Below are positions 1 to 7,730 of a stretch of DNA of 64,000 nucleotides, one piece after another. The notes beneath the pieces were generated by a model. That model made no database searches. It saw nothing but the letters and a program-made list of their open reading frames with translations, and was not told where the DNA came from. The stretch lies in contig JAITMC010000034.1 of assembly GCA_031277615.1 (NCBI GenBank), forward strand, positions 186,001 to 250,000. The letters are read 5' to 3'. The DNA comes from Chryseobacterium sp. Its GTDB lineage: Bacteria; Bacteroidota; Bacteroidia; Flavobacteriales; Weeksellaceae. A program made the translations under genes and the position numbers. Numbering within the stretch: position 1 is the stretch's first letter; every line of letters starts with the position of its first letter.

Positions 1-2
1 TT

Positions 3-227
3 AAGAAAGAGCTATTGAAATATGTTGAATCCGGAGAATGTACTCCTTTGGATTATGCTATGATGGTTGATAAGTTCGATATGATTAAAGGCCGGGACTG
101 TACATATTGTACTTTTAAAAATATTCCCGTCTCAGATTCTTTGAAAGTAAATATTAATCGCCGGAAAATAGGAATGCCCAGCTTAAATCACAGTAAAAAA
201 ATTCACAATGATTATTTTAAAAGATGA
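3..227 (+). CDS. C-terminal end of an unidentified protein (cut by window start)
   Basis: The reading frame is open to the left edge of the window, so this is the last 74 or so codons of a longer gene. I do not recognise the family. The visible part is hydrophilic and has a Cys-x2-Cys pair in the stretch GRDCTYCTFKN, followed by a basic tail. Its TGA stop overlaps the ATG of the ATP-grasp gene in an ATGA (224-227), so it belongs to the same operon and is probably translated with it. By context it should be a component of the peptide-modification system: precursor, partner enzyme or export factor. The CxxC could be the end of a SPASM-like cluster domain or a redox pair, but this is a guess. 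An internal TTG at 15 is not a convincing start. Confidence 0.6.
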   Translation, partial: KKELLKYVESGECTPLDYAMMVDKFDMIKGRDCTYCTFKNIPVSDSLKVNINRRKIGMPSLNHSKKIHNDYFKR

Positions 228-1126
228 TACTGATAATCTCTGAAAATAAAGAAGCCACAACAACAGAAGTAATACGATGGCTGGTATTCTTAAATAAAGA
301 TTTTATCAGGGTGCATGAGGATGAAGTGTTTGAAATAAAGATGGAGAACAAGAGAATTTATCTCGAAAGTAAAAAGAACTCTTTCTTTATCGACGAAATT
401 TCAAACGTTTGGTATAGAAGAGGAGGACTTCGTTTTTTAAGGTATAAATATAAAAATGAAGCAGTTAATATTCATATGAATGAGCATCAGCATTGGTTAG
501 AAGGATATGTAAGACATTATTTAGAAAAGAAAAGCCATATAAATAAGCAAAGTATCAGGCATCTCAACAAACTTATTGTACTGGATATAGCTAAGGAAGT
601 TGGTTTTGATGTTCCAAAATATTTTTTGTCCGATACAACTTCTGATATGCAGTTGAATAATACCATTACTAAAACAATCGCGGGGAACGGAATATTGCAA
701 TTTGAAAATGAAGACTATGATGGTATTATGTATACCTCAGTAGTCACTAAAGAAGAGAAGAAAGATTTTTTTATAACTTTTTTTCAGGAAAAAATTGAGA
801 AAGATTTCGAAATCAGGGCTTTTTATCTCAATGATAAGATTTGGTCAATGGCTATTTTTTCTCAAAATGATGATCAAACTAAGATAGATTATAGAAAATA
901 TAACAATAAGATTCCCAATCGGAATGTCCCTTATACTTTACCGAACAACATTGAAGAAAAAATTAAAATATTAATGAAAGAGCTTGGCTTGAATTCGGGG
1001 TCAATAGATTTTATTAAAAAGGGAAATCAATATTACTTTTTGGAAGTGAATGCAATTGGACAGTTTGGTAATGTTTCCTATTATTCAAATTATAATCTGC
1101 ACTACGAAATAGCAAAAATTTTATGA
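224..1126 (+). CDS. gwsG: ATP-grasp peptide maturase, grasp-with-spasm system
   Basis: This 300-residue protein has the size and layout of the microviridin-type ATP-grasp ligases that close ester or amide rings between side chains of ribosomal peptides (graspetides). The N-terminal part has a VWYRR stretch typical of this branch. The ATP/Mg end is visible as GSIDFIKKG followed by YFLEVNAIGQF, with likely metal ligands D262, E274 and N276. The gene is locked between its neighbours by ATGA overlaps at both ends (224-227 and 1123-1126). A SPASM-domain protein lies one gene downstream, which is the pairing that defines the grasp-with-spasm family. The AT-rich composition differs from the housekeeping genes to the right and hints at an accessory origin. 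The substrate peptide is not identified here; it may lie upstream of the window. The family call is from recall, and the ring chemistry is inferred from the family. Confidence 0.82.
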   Translation: MILIISENKEATTTEVIRWLVFLNKDFIRVHEDEVFEIKMENKRIYLESKKNSFFIDEISNVWYRRGGLRFLRYKYKNEAVNIHMNEHQHWLEGYVRHYLEKKSHINKQSIRHLNKLIVLDIAKEVGFDVPKYFLSDTTSDMQLNNTITKTIAGNGILQFENEDYDGIMYTSVVTKEEKKDFFITFFQEKIEKDFEIRAFYLNDKIWSMAIFSQNDDQTKIDYRKYNNKIPNRNVPYTLPNNIEEKIKILMKELGLNSGSIDFIKKGNQYYFLEVNAIGQFGNVSYYSNYNLHYEIAKIL

Positions 1127-1305
1127 AAAAAAAAATTAAAGAACCTCATAAATTACCCCTTAATTTTAAGTATATTGACTTTATTAAAAGTAAAGTTATT
1201 ATAAAAAATGCTTCCGAAATAAGATATTTTATATCATGTGACACGTATGCAACAGATTATTTGGAAAAAACAAAACCCAATAAAGCAATTACAAGATTAT
1301 TGTGA
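1123..1305 (+). CDS. 60-residue unknown protein between the two maturases
   Basis: This small frame starts at an ATGA overlapping the end of the ATP-grasp gene and stops in a GTGA overlapping the start of the SPASM gene, so it is very probably translated. I do not recognise a family. It is basic and has a single cysteine (FISCDTYATDY). It has no signal peptide, no membrane segment and no double-glycine leader. The C-terminal third is rich in Thr, Lys, Asp and Glu, the residues used in graspetide rings. It could be a substrate peptide, a discrete leader-binding partner of one of the maturases, or a scaffold. The overlaps are seen; the role is open. Confidence 0.6.
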   Translation: MKKKIKEPHKLPLNFKYIDFIKSKVIIKNASEIRYFISCDTYATDYLEKTKPNKAITRLL

Positions 1306-2375
1306 AGTATTTTAATTTATTTAGTAATATTGTTATTACAAAAGGAGCTAAAAGGCTTTTAGTTTCTGATTTGCAGAGGAACAAGTCCGAATTATTTCCA
1401 TTGGAATTATATGACGTTATAGAAGAATTAAAGAATAATTCTATTGATTTTATTATAAACGAACTTTATATTGATGATGAATCAAAAGATATTTTTAAAG
1501 AGTACTTAGATATTCTGCTTGAAAATGATTTTGGTTTTTTATCTGAAAACGACTGGGATAAAAATTTTCCTGAACTATCTACGGAATTTTCGGTGCCCAA
1601 TGAAATTACTAATGCATTTTTAGAGATCAGTGACATTGAGACTTTAAAGATCATAAAAGATTCATTAATAAATTTAGGGACAGAACATATAGTCATCTAT
1701 CATAATGATTGTTTAAACATAAAGAAAATAGAATCTATTGAAAATATTTTCCAAAAGACACCGATAAAATCTATTGAAATTTTTTCAGTTTATTCTGATG
1801 AAATAGATGAAGTTTTTCTGAAAAATATGGATAATCTTTCTATGAGGATCCATCATTTAGTATTTTATAATTGCAGAAATATCCCTTTCAGAGTAAAGGA
1901 TATTTATAAGTTCAAAGTTAATTTTACAAAACAAAATATCAAACTCAATTCATGTGGAAAAATCGATTTAAAATATTTTAATACAAACCTTCCGAAAGTT
2001 TTAGAAGCCATGAATTATAATTCCTGTCTTCATAAAAAAATTGCTGTGGATGTTGGTGGAAACATTAAAAACTGTCCTTGTATGCCTCAAAGTTATGGAA
2101 ATATAAATGAAGTGACTTTAGAGAATGCTCTATGTCGAACAGATTTAAAAAAGTATTGGATGCTTACAAAAGATAATATTGAAGTATGTCGAGACTGCGA
2201 ATTCCGTTATATCTGCACAGATTGCAGAGCTTATACTGAGCAAACCCATTTCAATAAAAATGGACTTGATATTTCAAAGCCTTTGAAATGTGGCTATAAT
2301 CCATATCGTGGAGAGTGGGAAGACTGGAGTACAAATCCATTAAAACAAAAGGCTATGCAATCCTATGAACTATAA
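1302..2375 (+). CDS. gwsS: SPASM-domain peptide maturase, grasp-with-spasm system
   Basis: A 357-residue protein with an intact C-terminal SPASM-like cluster region: C242, C258, C260, then C296-x2-C299-x5-C305-x2-C308, and C330. SPASM domains bind auxiliary iron-sulfur clusters in enzymes that modify peptides. The first 240 residues do not show the radical-SAM Cys-x3-Cys-x2-Cys motif; the only cysteines there are C137, C191 and C218, far apart. So this is a degenerate or pseudo radical-SAM protein that keeps only the auxiliary-cluster end. It starts at a GTG (1302) overlapping the previous stop by four bases. It is the last gene of the operon and is followed by a hairpin terminator. The pairing with an ATP-grasp ligase matches the grasp-with-spasm maturase family as I recall it. 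It may position the precursor peptide or carry electrons; its exact chemistry is unknown to me. Confidence 0.8.
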   Translation: MKYFNLFSNIVITKGAKRLLVSDLQRNKSELFPLELYDVIEELKNNSIDFIINELYIDDESKDIFKEYLDILLENDFGFLSENDWDKNFPELSTEFSVPNEITNAFLEISDIETLKIIKDSLINLGTEHIVIYHNDCLNIKKIESIENIFQKTPIKSIEIFSVYSDEIDEVFLKNMDNLSMRIHHLVFYNCRNIPFRVKDIYKFKVNFTKQNIKLNSCGKIDLKYFNTNLPKVLEAMNYNSCLHKKIAVDVGGNIKNCPCMPQSYGNINEVTLENALCRTDLKKYWMLTKDNIEVCRDCEFRYICTDCRAYTEQTHFNKNGLDISKPLKCGYNPYRGEWEDWSTNPLKQKAMQSYEL

Positions 2376-2398
2376 ATCTTTTATTGTTGCGATACATA

Positions 2399-2433
2399 AA
2401 AGCCCTCAGATCTAAGATTCAGAGGGCTTTTTT
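2399..2433. terminator. Bidirectional hairpin terminator between convergent genes
   Basis: AAAGCCCTC (2399-2407) pairs with GAGGGCTTT (2422-2430), followed by a T run. It follows the SPASM gene on the plus strand and the outer-membrane barrel gene on the minus strand, so it probably ends both transcripts. Confidence 0.75.
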
Positions 2434-2455
2434 ATAGTTGTTAATTTCGATTGAT

Positions 2456-3067
2456 TTAAAATTTATATCCTAAACCTACCATAAATAAGTTAGGTCTGTT
2501 GTCGTATCTGATTTCAGAGCCTGAAACTTTATTGATGAAGTTTCTTTCGTCTTTGCTGAAAGCCCCTTCATATCTGGCATTTACAATCAGTTTTTTAATT
2601 TCCAGCTGTGCTCCGAACTGGTAACCCACTGTAAAATTGTGTTTCGCGTTTTCCTTGAAATCGTTGTAAGTATTGTCTGTGCTCAGGTTGTAGCTGGCCA
2701 CAGGTCCTACAAAAACTCCCAGCATATTCCCCAGAACATTATACCCTAAAAGAACCGGCATATCGATACGGTTGCTTTTTACGTCAAAAGTAGTATTCTC
2801 GGTAGTGAATTCGTTTTTGAAGTGCGTATAGTATAATTCCGGCATTACATAAAGGGAAGTAGGAAGGCCTACTTTCAATGAAAGCCCCACGTTGAACCCT
2901 GCATTGTTTTTTCCGGTTCCGTCAATGGCTTCATTTACCGTTCCTTTGATGTTCTTCCATGAAGGAGATCCCGTTGGGAATATTAAGTTGGCTTTTCCTG
3001 CCAGAGAGATCTGTGCAGAAGCGAACATTGAAAAACCGATTAATGCTATACTAAGTACCTTTTTCAT
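2456..3067 (-). CDS. Outer-membrane beta-barrel protein (porin-like, OMP_b-brl type)
   Basis: A 203-residue protein with a clear Sec signal peptide (ending near the alanines of MFASAQ). The mature part alternates short amphipathic strands with Gly/Asn turns and ends in an aromatic residue (LGYKF), as expected for a barrel inserted by the Bam complex. It resembles the small outer-membrane beta-barrel domain proteins that are abundant in Bacteroidota. Its start overlaps the end of the Mla-type ATPase gene by 17 bases, so it is the third gene of a coupled operon. That suggests, without proving, a role as an outer-membrane element linked to lipid transport. The family is too broad to name a substrate. 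Confidence 0.75.
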   Translation of the reverse strand: MKKVLSIALIGFSMFASAQISLAGKANLIFPTGSPSWKNIKGTVNEAIDGTGKNNAGFNVGLSLKVGLPTSLYVMPELYYTHFKNEFTTENTTFDVKSNRIDMPVLLGYNVLGNMLGVFVGPVASYNLSTDNTYNDFKENAKHNFTVGYQFGAQLEIKKLIVNARYEGAFSKDERNFINKVSGSEIRYDNRPNLFMVGLGYKF

Positions 3068-3866
3068 TCTCGTCTATTTTTGTGATTGTATTTTCAATCG
3101 TTTTATTATTTTCAAGTAAATATTCTCTCAGTTCTTTAAACAGTTCTGAAGAATAAACGAAGTCAATAAGATTTTTATTGCCTGCGGTGATCAGAACGTC
3201 TTTGTTTCCTTCCCATTCTTTGATCCCCAGCCTCAGGTATACAATTTTCTCGCCAATCGTCATCACAGAATTCATATCATGGGTATTGATGATGGTTGTG
3301 GTATTGTATTCTTTGGTGATTTCAAGAAGAAGATCATCAATCACGTTGGAAGTATAAGGATCCAGACCGGAGTTCGGCTCATCACAGAACAGATACTTCG
3401 GATTGTTGACGATAGCTCTTGCAATGGCCACCCTTTTCTGCATTCCTCCTGAGATTTCAGAAGGGAACTTTCTGCCGGCTTTGTCCAGGTGAACCCTGCC
3501 TATTACCTCAAAAACCCTTTTCTTTTTCTCTCTGAAGCTAAGGTTGGTGAACATATCCAGTGGGAACATGATGTTCTCTTCCACCGTCAGCGAGTCAAAA
3601 AGGGCACTTCCCTGAAATACCGTTCCTATTTCTGATCTAAGGTGCTGTTTCTGTTCCCTGGTCATGGTATTGATGTCCTGCCCGTCAAAAAGGATTTCTC
3701 CCGAAGAGGGCTGGTATACATTCAGTAAGCTTTTCAGGAATACTGTTTTTCCCGAGCCACTCTGGCCGATGATCAGGTTTACCTTTCCTTTATCAAATGA
3801 AGTTGAAATTCCCTTAAGTACTTCAACATCGCCAAAACTTTTCTTAAGATCTTTTACCTCAATCAT
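3051..3866 (-). CDS. mlaF: ABC transporter ATP-binding protein, MlaF type
   Basis: The nucleotide-binding subunit of a phospholipid-type ABC transporter working with the permease encoded just upstream. Walker A is G34-T41 (GQSGSGKT), the signature is S139-Q143 (SGGMQ), Walker B ends with D162-E163, and the switch histidine is H196 in NTHD. The SGGMQKRVAIARA form of the signature and the 271-residue length fit the MlaF/Ttg2A group, which handles lipid movement between the membranes. Its ATG overlaps the TGA of mlaE by one base, and its own end overlaps the barrel gene by 17 bases. No mlaC- or mlaB-like gene is next to it; an MlaD protein is encoded at 21.4 kb. Confidence 0.88.
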   Translation of the reverse strand: MIEVKDLKKSFGDVEVLKGISTSFDKGKVNLIIGQSGSGKTVFLKSLLNVYQPSSGEILFDGQDINTMTREQKQHLRSEIGTVFQGSALFDSLTVEENIMFPLDMFTNLSFREKKKRVFEVIGRVHLDKAGRKFPSEISGGMQKRVAIARAIVNNPKYLFCDEPNSGLDPYTSNVIDDLLLEITKEYNTTTIINTHDMNSVMTIGEKIVYLRLGIKEWEGNKDVLITAGNKNLIDFVYSSELFKELREYLLENNKTIENTITKIDENEKGT

Positions 3867-4618
3867 CAGCTTAATATTAATTGGGTTAAAATTAATTCAG
3901 AAATAATAATGAACACCATCGTCCATACTACCGCCTGTGTACTGGCTCTTCCCACTTCCAGCGACCCTCCTTTTACATTGTATCCGAAATAAGACGGAAC
4001 AGTGGCAATGATGAAGGCAAATACCGTGGTTTTGATAAAGGCATAGTAAATAAACAGATTCGGCATATACATCTGAATTCCTATGATATAGTCATTTTCC
4101 GTCCAGTTTCCTGTAAGAATCCCTGCAATATAACCTCCACCGATACCAAATACGATACTGATAGCAATAAGAAGCGGGTTAAAGATAACACAGGCAATGA
4201 TTTTAGGGAAGATCAGGAAGTTGGGCGAATTAACCCCCATGATATCCAGAGCATCAATCTGCTCGGATACCCTCATCGTTCCGATACTCGAAGCAATATA
4301 AGAACCCACTTTACCGGCTAAAATCAAACTGATAATAGTAGGCGCAAATTCTAAAACAAGTACTGCCTTGGTAGCATATCCCACAAAAGAAGGCGGAATA
4401 GGAAACGAAGAAGCATCAAAATTGTTGAACATTTGGATCGCCACTACGGCTCCCACGAATATAGATGTGAAGACGACCAACCCGAACGAGTTGACTCCTA
4501 AATCATTAATTTCTCTCATGAACAGCTTCCAGAAAACCCTCATTTTCTGAGGCTTCTGTAAGGATTTACCTAGAAGGAGAATGTATTCTCCTACTGCTGT
4601 GAAAAACTTTTTTAACAT
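3866..4618 (-). CDS. mlaE: ABC transporter permease, MlaE family
   Basis: A 250-residue integral membrane protein of the MlaE family, the inner-membrane permease of Mla lipid transporters. After a short cytoplasmic start there are five or six hydrophobic segments. The conserved run LEFAPTIISLILAGKVGSYI, followed by SEQIDALDIMGVNSPNFL, is the family hallmark. It heads the mlaE-mlaF-barrel operon, and the next gene starts on its stop codon. The complete system would also need an MlaD-type substrate protein; the one in this window (21.4 kb) is a candidate. The direction of lipid flow cannot be read from the sequence. Confidence 0.88.
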   Translation of the reverse strand: MLKKFFTAVGEYILLLGKSLQKPQKMRVFWKLFMREINDLGVNSFGLVVFTSIFVGAVVAIQMFNNFDASSFPIPPSFVGYATKAVLVLEFAPTIISLILAGKVGSYIASSIGTMRVSEQIDALDIMGVNSPNFLIFPKIIACVIFNPLLIAISIVFGIGGGYIAGILTGNWTENDYIIGIQMYMPNLFIYYAFIKTTVFAFIIATVPSYFGYNVKGGSLEVGRASTQAVVWTMVFIIISELILTQLILS

Positions 4619-4734
4619 GTTGCTAAATTAGACTTTTTTTATTTAATGAAGACCAAAGCTCAGTTTAAGACCTGAATTTTATACAACCTCAGAATCTGAC
4701 ATGATTTTCCAATACCGGTCTTAGTTTGTTTAAT

Positions 4735-6105
4735 TTATTTTGCGTTTTTATCCCCGCCAATCACCAGAAAAACGGTTTTTAAAATGATCACCAGATCCAG
4801 AACAAAACTCCAGTTTCTTACGTAGAACGCATCGGCAAGAATTCTTTTTTTCATTTCCACTTCCACATCACCATAATCACCACGAAGGCCGCTTACCTGG
4901 GCAAGGCCTGTAATGCCGGGATTTACCATGCTTCTTAAGCTGTATCTTCCGATCTTGGGCTTATAATAATTATCAACCGCCAGCATGTGAGGGCGTGGTC
5001 CGACTACAGACATATCGCCTTTCAATACATTAATGAACTGGGGTAGCTCATCAAGACTCGTTTTTCTCAGAAATTTTCCGATTCTGGTAATTCTTGAATC
5101 GTTTTCCTCGGTGGTTTTAATCGCAGACTGATCATTTACAACCATGGTTCTGAATTTCAGACAATTAAAAACGTCTTCATGAAAGCCATATCTTTTCTGA
5201 ACAAAGAATACCGGTCCTTTGGAAGTTGCTTTGATGAGAATAGCAACCACCGGGAACAGCCATGAGCAGATGAAAATCAATATCATAATGGAAAAAGCCA
5301 TATCAAATGTTCTTTTAACCAGAAAGTTGGCGTAATAATCCAAAGGATATTTGGCCTGATTAAGAATAGGCTGCGTCTGGATATAGCCAAGGTCATACAG
5401 GAAAAAATCACTCTGGGTAATACTCGGTATGAGAGATACATGAACCTTATTGCTTTCTGCCAGTCGGAAGATTCTGGTTTCTTCCTGCTCGGTGAAATCA
5501 TTTTCCGTAGATAAAAACAGGGTGTGAATTCCGTGTTTTTTCCAGAAATTAACCAGTTCTTCGGTATCAATATCAGAGTTTTCGTATTCAAATATCTTAT
5601 ATCCGTAATCTTTTCTATCCTTAAAAATGTTTTTTAAGATGTCGGTGCCGTCTGTTCCACCCAGGAACATCACATTTCTGTAATTGATTCCGAGAGAACG
5701 AAAATATTTTATCGTGAAAAATATAATCGATTTCATAAAGAAAATACAGAAAAACAGGTAAAAGGAAAGCCAGTAAATATCAGACGTGAAAAATACGTTT
5801 TTACTCACCTTCCCGATCAGCAGAACCCCCAGGATAAAAAATAAAAAATGAACCAGGAGGCGCTCCAGAAACAAAGTATAGGTAAGGTTTCTCGGGATAT
5901 TGTAAATTTTTGTCCTGCCGCTCAGCAGCATCCAGAACAAAAACAGCAGAATCAGGGAGAAAATATTCTGATACCAGGTTTCTTCATGATATCTTAAGCT
6001 TTCGTTTCTGCTGATAAAAAAGAATATAAAAATAGATGCAATAACCACAAGGTCAAGCAAAATAATGATCGATTTCAGGTATCTAGAGTATCGAATTCTC
6101 TGCAT
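4735..6105 (-). CDS. Undecaprenyl-phosphate sugar phosphotransferase (WcaJ/WbaP-like)
   Basis: A 456-residue polyprenyl glycosylphosphotransferase. These enzymes start surface polysaccharide synthesis by moving a sugar-1-phosphate onto undecaprenyl phosphate at the inner membrane. The N-terminal third has four transmembrane segments, followed by a cytosolic CoA-binding-like domain (VMFLGGTDGTDILKNI, near residue 145) and one more membrane segment. The C-terminal bacterial sugar transferase domain shows KRTFDMAFS, LKFRTMV, TRIGKFLRKTSLDELPQ and GDMSVVGPRPHML. No glycosyltransferases lie beside it, so it is a stand-alone initiator here. The sugar (glucose, galactose or another) cannot be told from the sequence. 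Confidence 0.87.
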   Translation of the reverse strand: MQRIRYSRYLKSIIILLDLVVIASIFIFFFISRNESLRYHEETWYQNIFSLILLFLFWMLLSGRTKIYNIPRNLTYTLFLERLLVHFLFFILGVLLIGKVSKNVFFTSDIYWLSFYLFFCIFFMKSIIFFTIKYFRSLGINYRNVMFLGGTDGTDILKNIFKDRKDYGYKIFEYENSDIDTEELVNFWKKHGIHTLFLSTENDFTEQEETRIFRLAESNKVHVSLIPSITQSDFFLYDLGYIQTQPILNQAKYPLDYYANFLVKRTFDMAFSIMILIFICSWLFPVVAILIKATSKGPVFFVQKRYGFHEDVFNCLKFRTMVVNDQSAIKTTEENDSRITRIGKFLRKTSLDELPQFINVLKGDMSVVGPRPHMLAVDNYYKPKIGRYSLRSMVNPGITGLAQVSGLRGDYGDVEVEMKKRILADAFYVRNWSFVLDLVIILKTVFLVIGGDKNAK

Positions 6106-6147
6106 CTACGGTATTATAACGGATACGAAAAGCTAAGGTACGTATTT

Positions 6148-6777
6148 TTACGGGATATTAAGATATTTGTGGGTCTGAACCGAAGCCTGCCATTCCGGAT
6201 GAGCCAGAATAAAATCGGTGATCTTAGGATACATCTCATCCCGTCTGCTCCATTCGCTCTGCATATACAATCTGCAGTTCCCCGAAACTTTGGCAGCCTG
6301 TTCCTGAGCAAACGTAAAATCATGATTATTGAATACAATTACTTTAAGCTCGTGGGCTTTCTGGTAGATCTCTTCTTTCGGAAGACCTGTTTTCTTGGGT
6401 GAAAGGGTAATCCAGTCCAGATGTCCACTCATGGGATAGGCTCCTGAAGTTTCAATATGGACGGTACATCCCAGCTCTTTTAATCTGGACGTTAAAACCT
6501 CCAGATTCCACATCAGGGGTTCCCCACCCGTAAGAACGATGGTTTTACAGTGTTTTGCTGCTGTTTCTGCGATTTCTTCTGCATTCATCAGGGGATGAAG
6601 GTTAGGATCCCAGCTTTCTTTCACGTCACACCAGTGGCAGCCCACATCGCAACCTCCCAATCTGATAAAATAGGCGGCTTTTCCGGTGTGTGCCCCTTCT
6701 CCCTGTAAAGTGTAAAAATGCTCCATTACAGGGAGCATTTTACCTTCTTTTAATAAAATATCTTCTTCTTTATTCAT
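6148..6777 (-). CDS. queE: 7-carboxy-7-deazaguanine synthase
   Basis: A radical-SAM enzyme of queuosine (7-deazaguanine) synthesis. It converts 6-carboxytetrahydropterin to 7-carboxy-7-deazaguanine. The 209-residue length and the start MEHFYTLQGEGAHTGK are typical of QueE. The cluster cysteines are C43, C47 and C50 (GGCDVGCHWCD), and TGGEPLMW is the SAM-binding GGE motif. It lies seven bases downstream of the folD stop on the same strand, so folD and queE probably form a short operon. No other que genes are in the window. Confidence 0.9.
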   Translation of the reverse strand: MNKEEDILLKEGKMLPVMEHFYTLQGEGAHTGKAAYFIRLGGCDVGCHWCDVKESWDPNLHPLMNAEEIAETAAKHCKTIVLTGGEPLMWNLEVLTSRLKELGCTVHIETSGAYPMSGHLDWITLSPKKTGLPKEEIYQKAHELKVIVFNNHDFTFAQEQAAKVSGNCRLYMQSEWSRRDEMYPKITDFILAHPEWQASVQTHKYLNIP

Positions 6778-6784
6778 TTTAAAA

Positions 6785-7669
6785 TTAGTCGTTATAGACC
6801 GAGGTTTTGTAAGCGATGATGGTATTTTTCATCAGCATGGCTCTGGTCATCGGGCCTACTCCTCCGGGTACCGGAGTGATCCAGCCTGCTTTGGCTGCAC
6901 AGCTGTCGAAATCCACATCACCGGCAAGGTAATATCCTTTTGGTGAATCATCATCTACTCTTGTGATTCCTACGTCCACAATTACAGCACCGTCTTTAAT
7001 CATTTCACCCTTCAGGAAGTGGGGATCTCCTAAAGCGGTAATCACGATGTCTGCTTTTTTGGTATATTCTTCAATATCTTTTGTATAAGAGTGGGTAAGG
7101 GTTACCGTTGAGTTTCCAGGGAAATCCTTTCTTCCCATAAGAATGCTCATAGGTCTTCCTACAATCTTACTTCTTCCGATGATTACACAGTCTTTTCCTT
7201 TGGTTTCGATGTTGTATCTTTCCAGAAGCGTTAAAATTCCGAATGGCGTCGCAGGAAGGAAAGTATCCATTTCCAGGGCCATTTTTCCGAAATTCTCAGG
7301 ATGGAAACCATCCACATCTTTCCTCGGGTCAATGGCATTGATGATTTTTTCCTGGTCAACCTGATCCGGTAAAGGCAGCTGAACGATGAATCCGTCTACT
7401 GCTTTTGATTTATTCAGCTCGTCAATTTTTTCCAATAATTCAGATTCGGAAACCGTACTTGGAAACTTGATCAGGCTGGATTGGAAGCCTACTTCTTCGC
7501 AGTCCTTTACTTTAGCATTTACATAAGCCTTACTTGCCCCGTTGTTTCCGACAAGAATAGCCACCAAATGCGGAGCCCTTCTTTTTGCCGCCAGGATCTT
7601 TTCTACTTCAGCTTTGATCTCTGCTTTTATTTCTTTGGATACTTTTAATCCGTCAAGAATTTCTGCCAT
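6785..7669 (-). CDS. folD: Bifunctional methylenetetrahydrofolate dehydrogenase/cyclohydrolase
   Basis: FolD interconverts 5,10-methylene-, 5,10-methenyl- and 10-formyl-tetrahydrofolate in one-carbon metabolism. At 294 residues it is full length. The catalytic lysine lies in SKAYVNAKVKDCEEVG. Other conserved stretches are IVQLPLPDQ, DPRKDVDGFHPENFG, the nucleotide-binding IIGRSKIVGRPM and the C-terminal TPVPGGVGPMTRAM. It is transcribed with queE, which starts eight bases after its stop. The start MAEILDGLKVS is the usual family N-terminus. Confidence 0.95.
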   Translation of the reverse strand: MAEILDGLKVSKEIKAEIKAEVEKILAAKRRAPHLVAILVGNNGASKAYVNAKVKDCEEVGFQSSLIKFPSTVSESELLEKIDELNKSKAVDGFIVQLPLPDQVDQEKIINAIDPRKDVDGFHPENFGKMALEMDTFLPATPFGILTLLERYNIETKGKDCVIIGRSKIVGRPMSILMGRKDFPGNSTVTLTHSYTKDIEEYTKKADIVITALGDPHFLKGEMIKDGAVIVDVGITRVDDDSPKGYYLAGDVDFDSCAAKAGWITPVPGGVGPMTRAMLMKNTIIAYKTSVYND

Positions 7670-7730
7670 TTTTACTTTTTTACTTTATTTAGATTTTATT
7701 GATACAATGATATGCTGAAACCTGTCAGTT

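Noticed and set aside
1123-1305. Calling the 60-residue protein the RiPP precursor
   Set aside because: It lacks a recognisable leader and repeated core motif. Position alone is not enough, so it is left as unknown.
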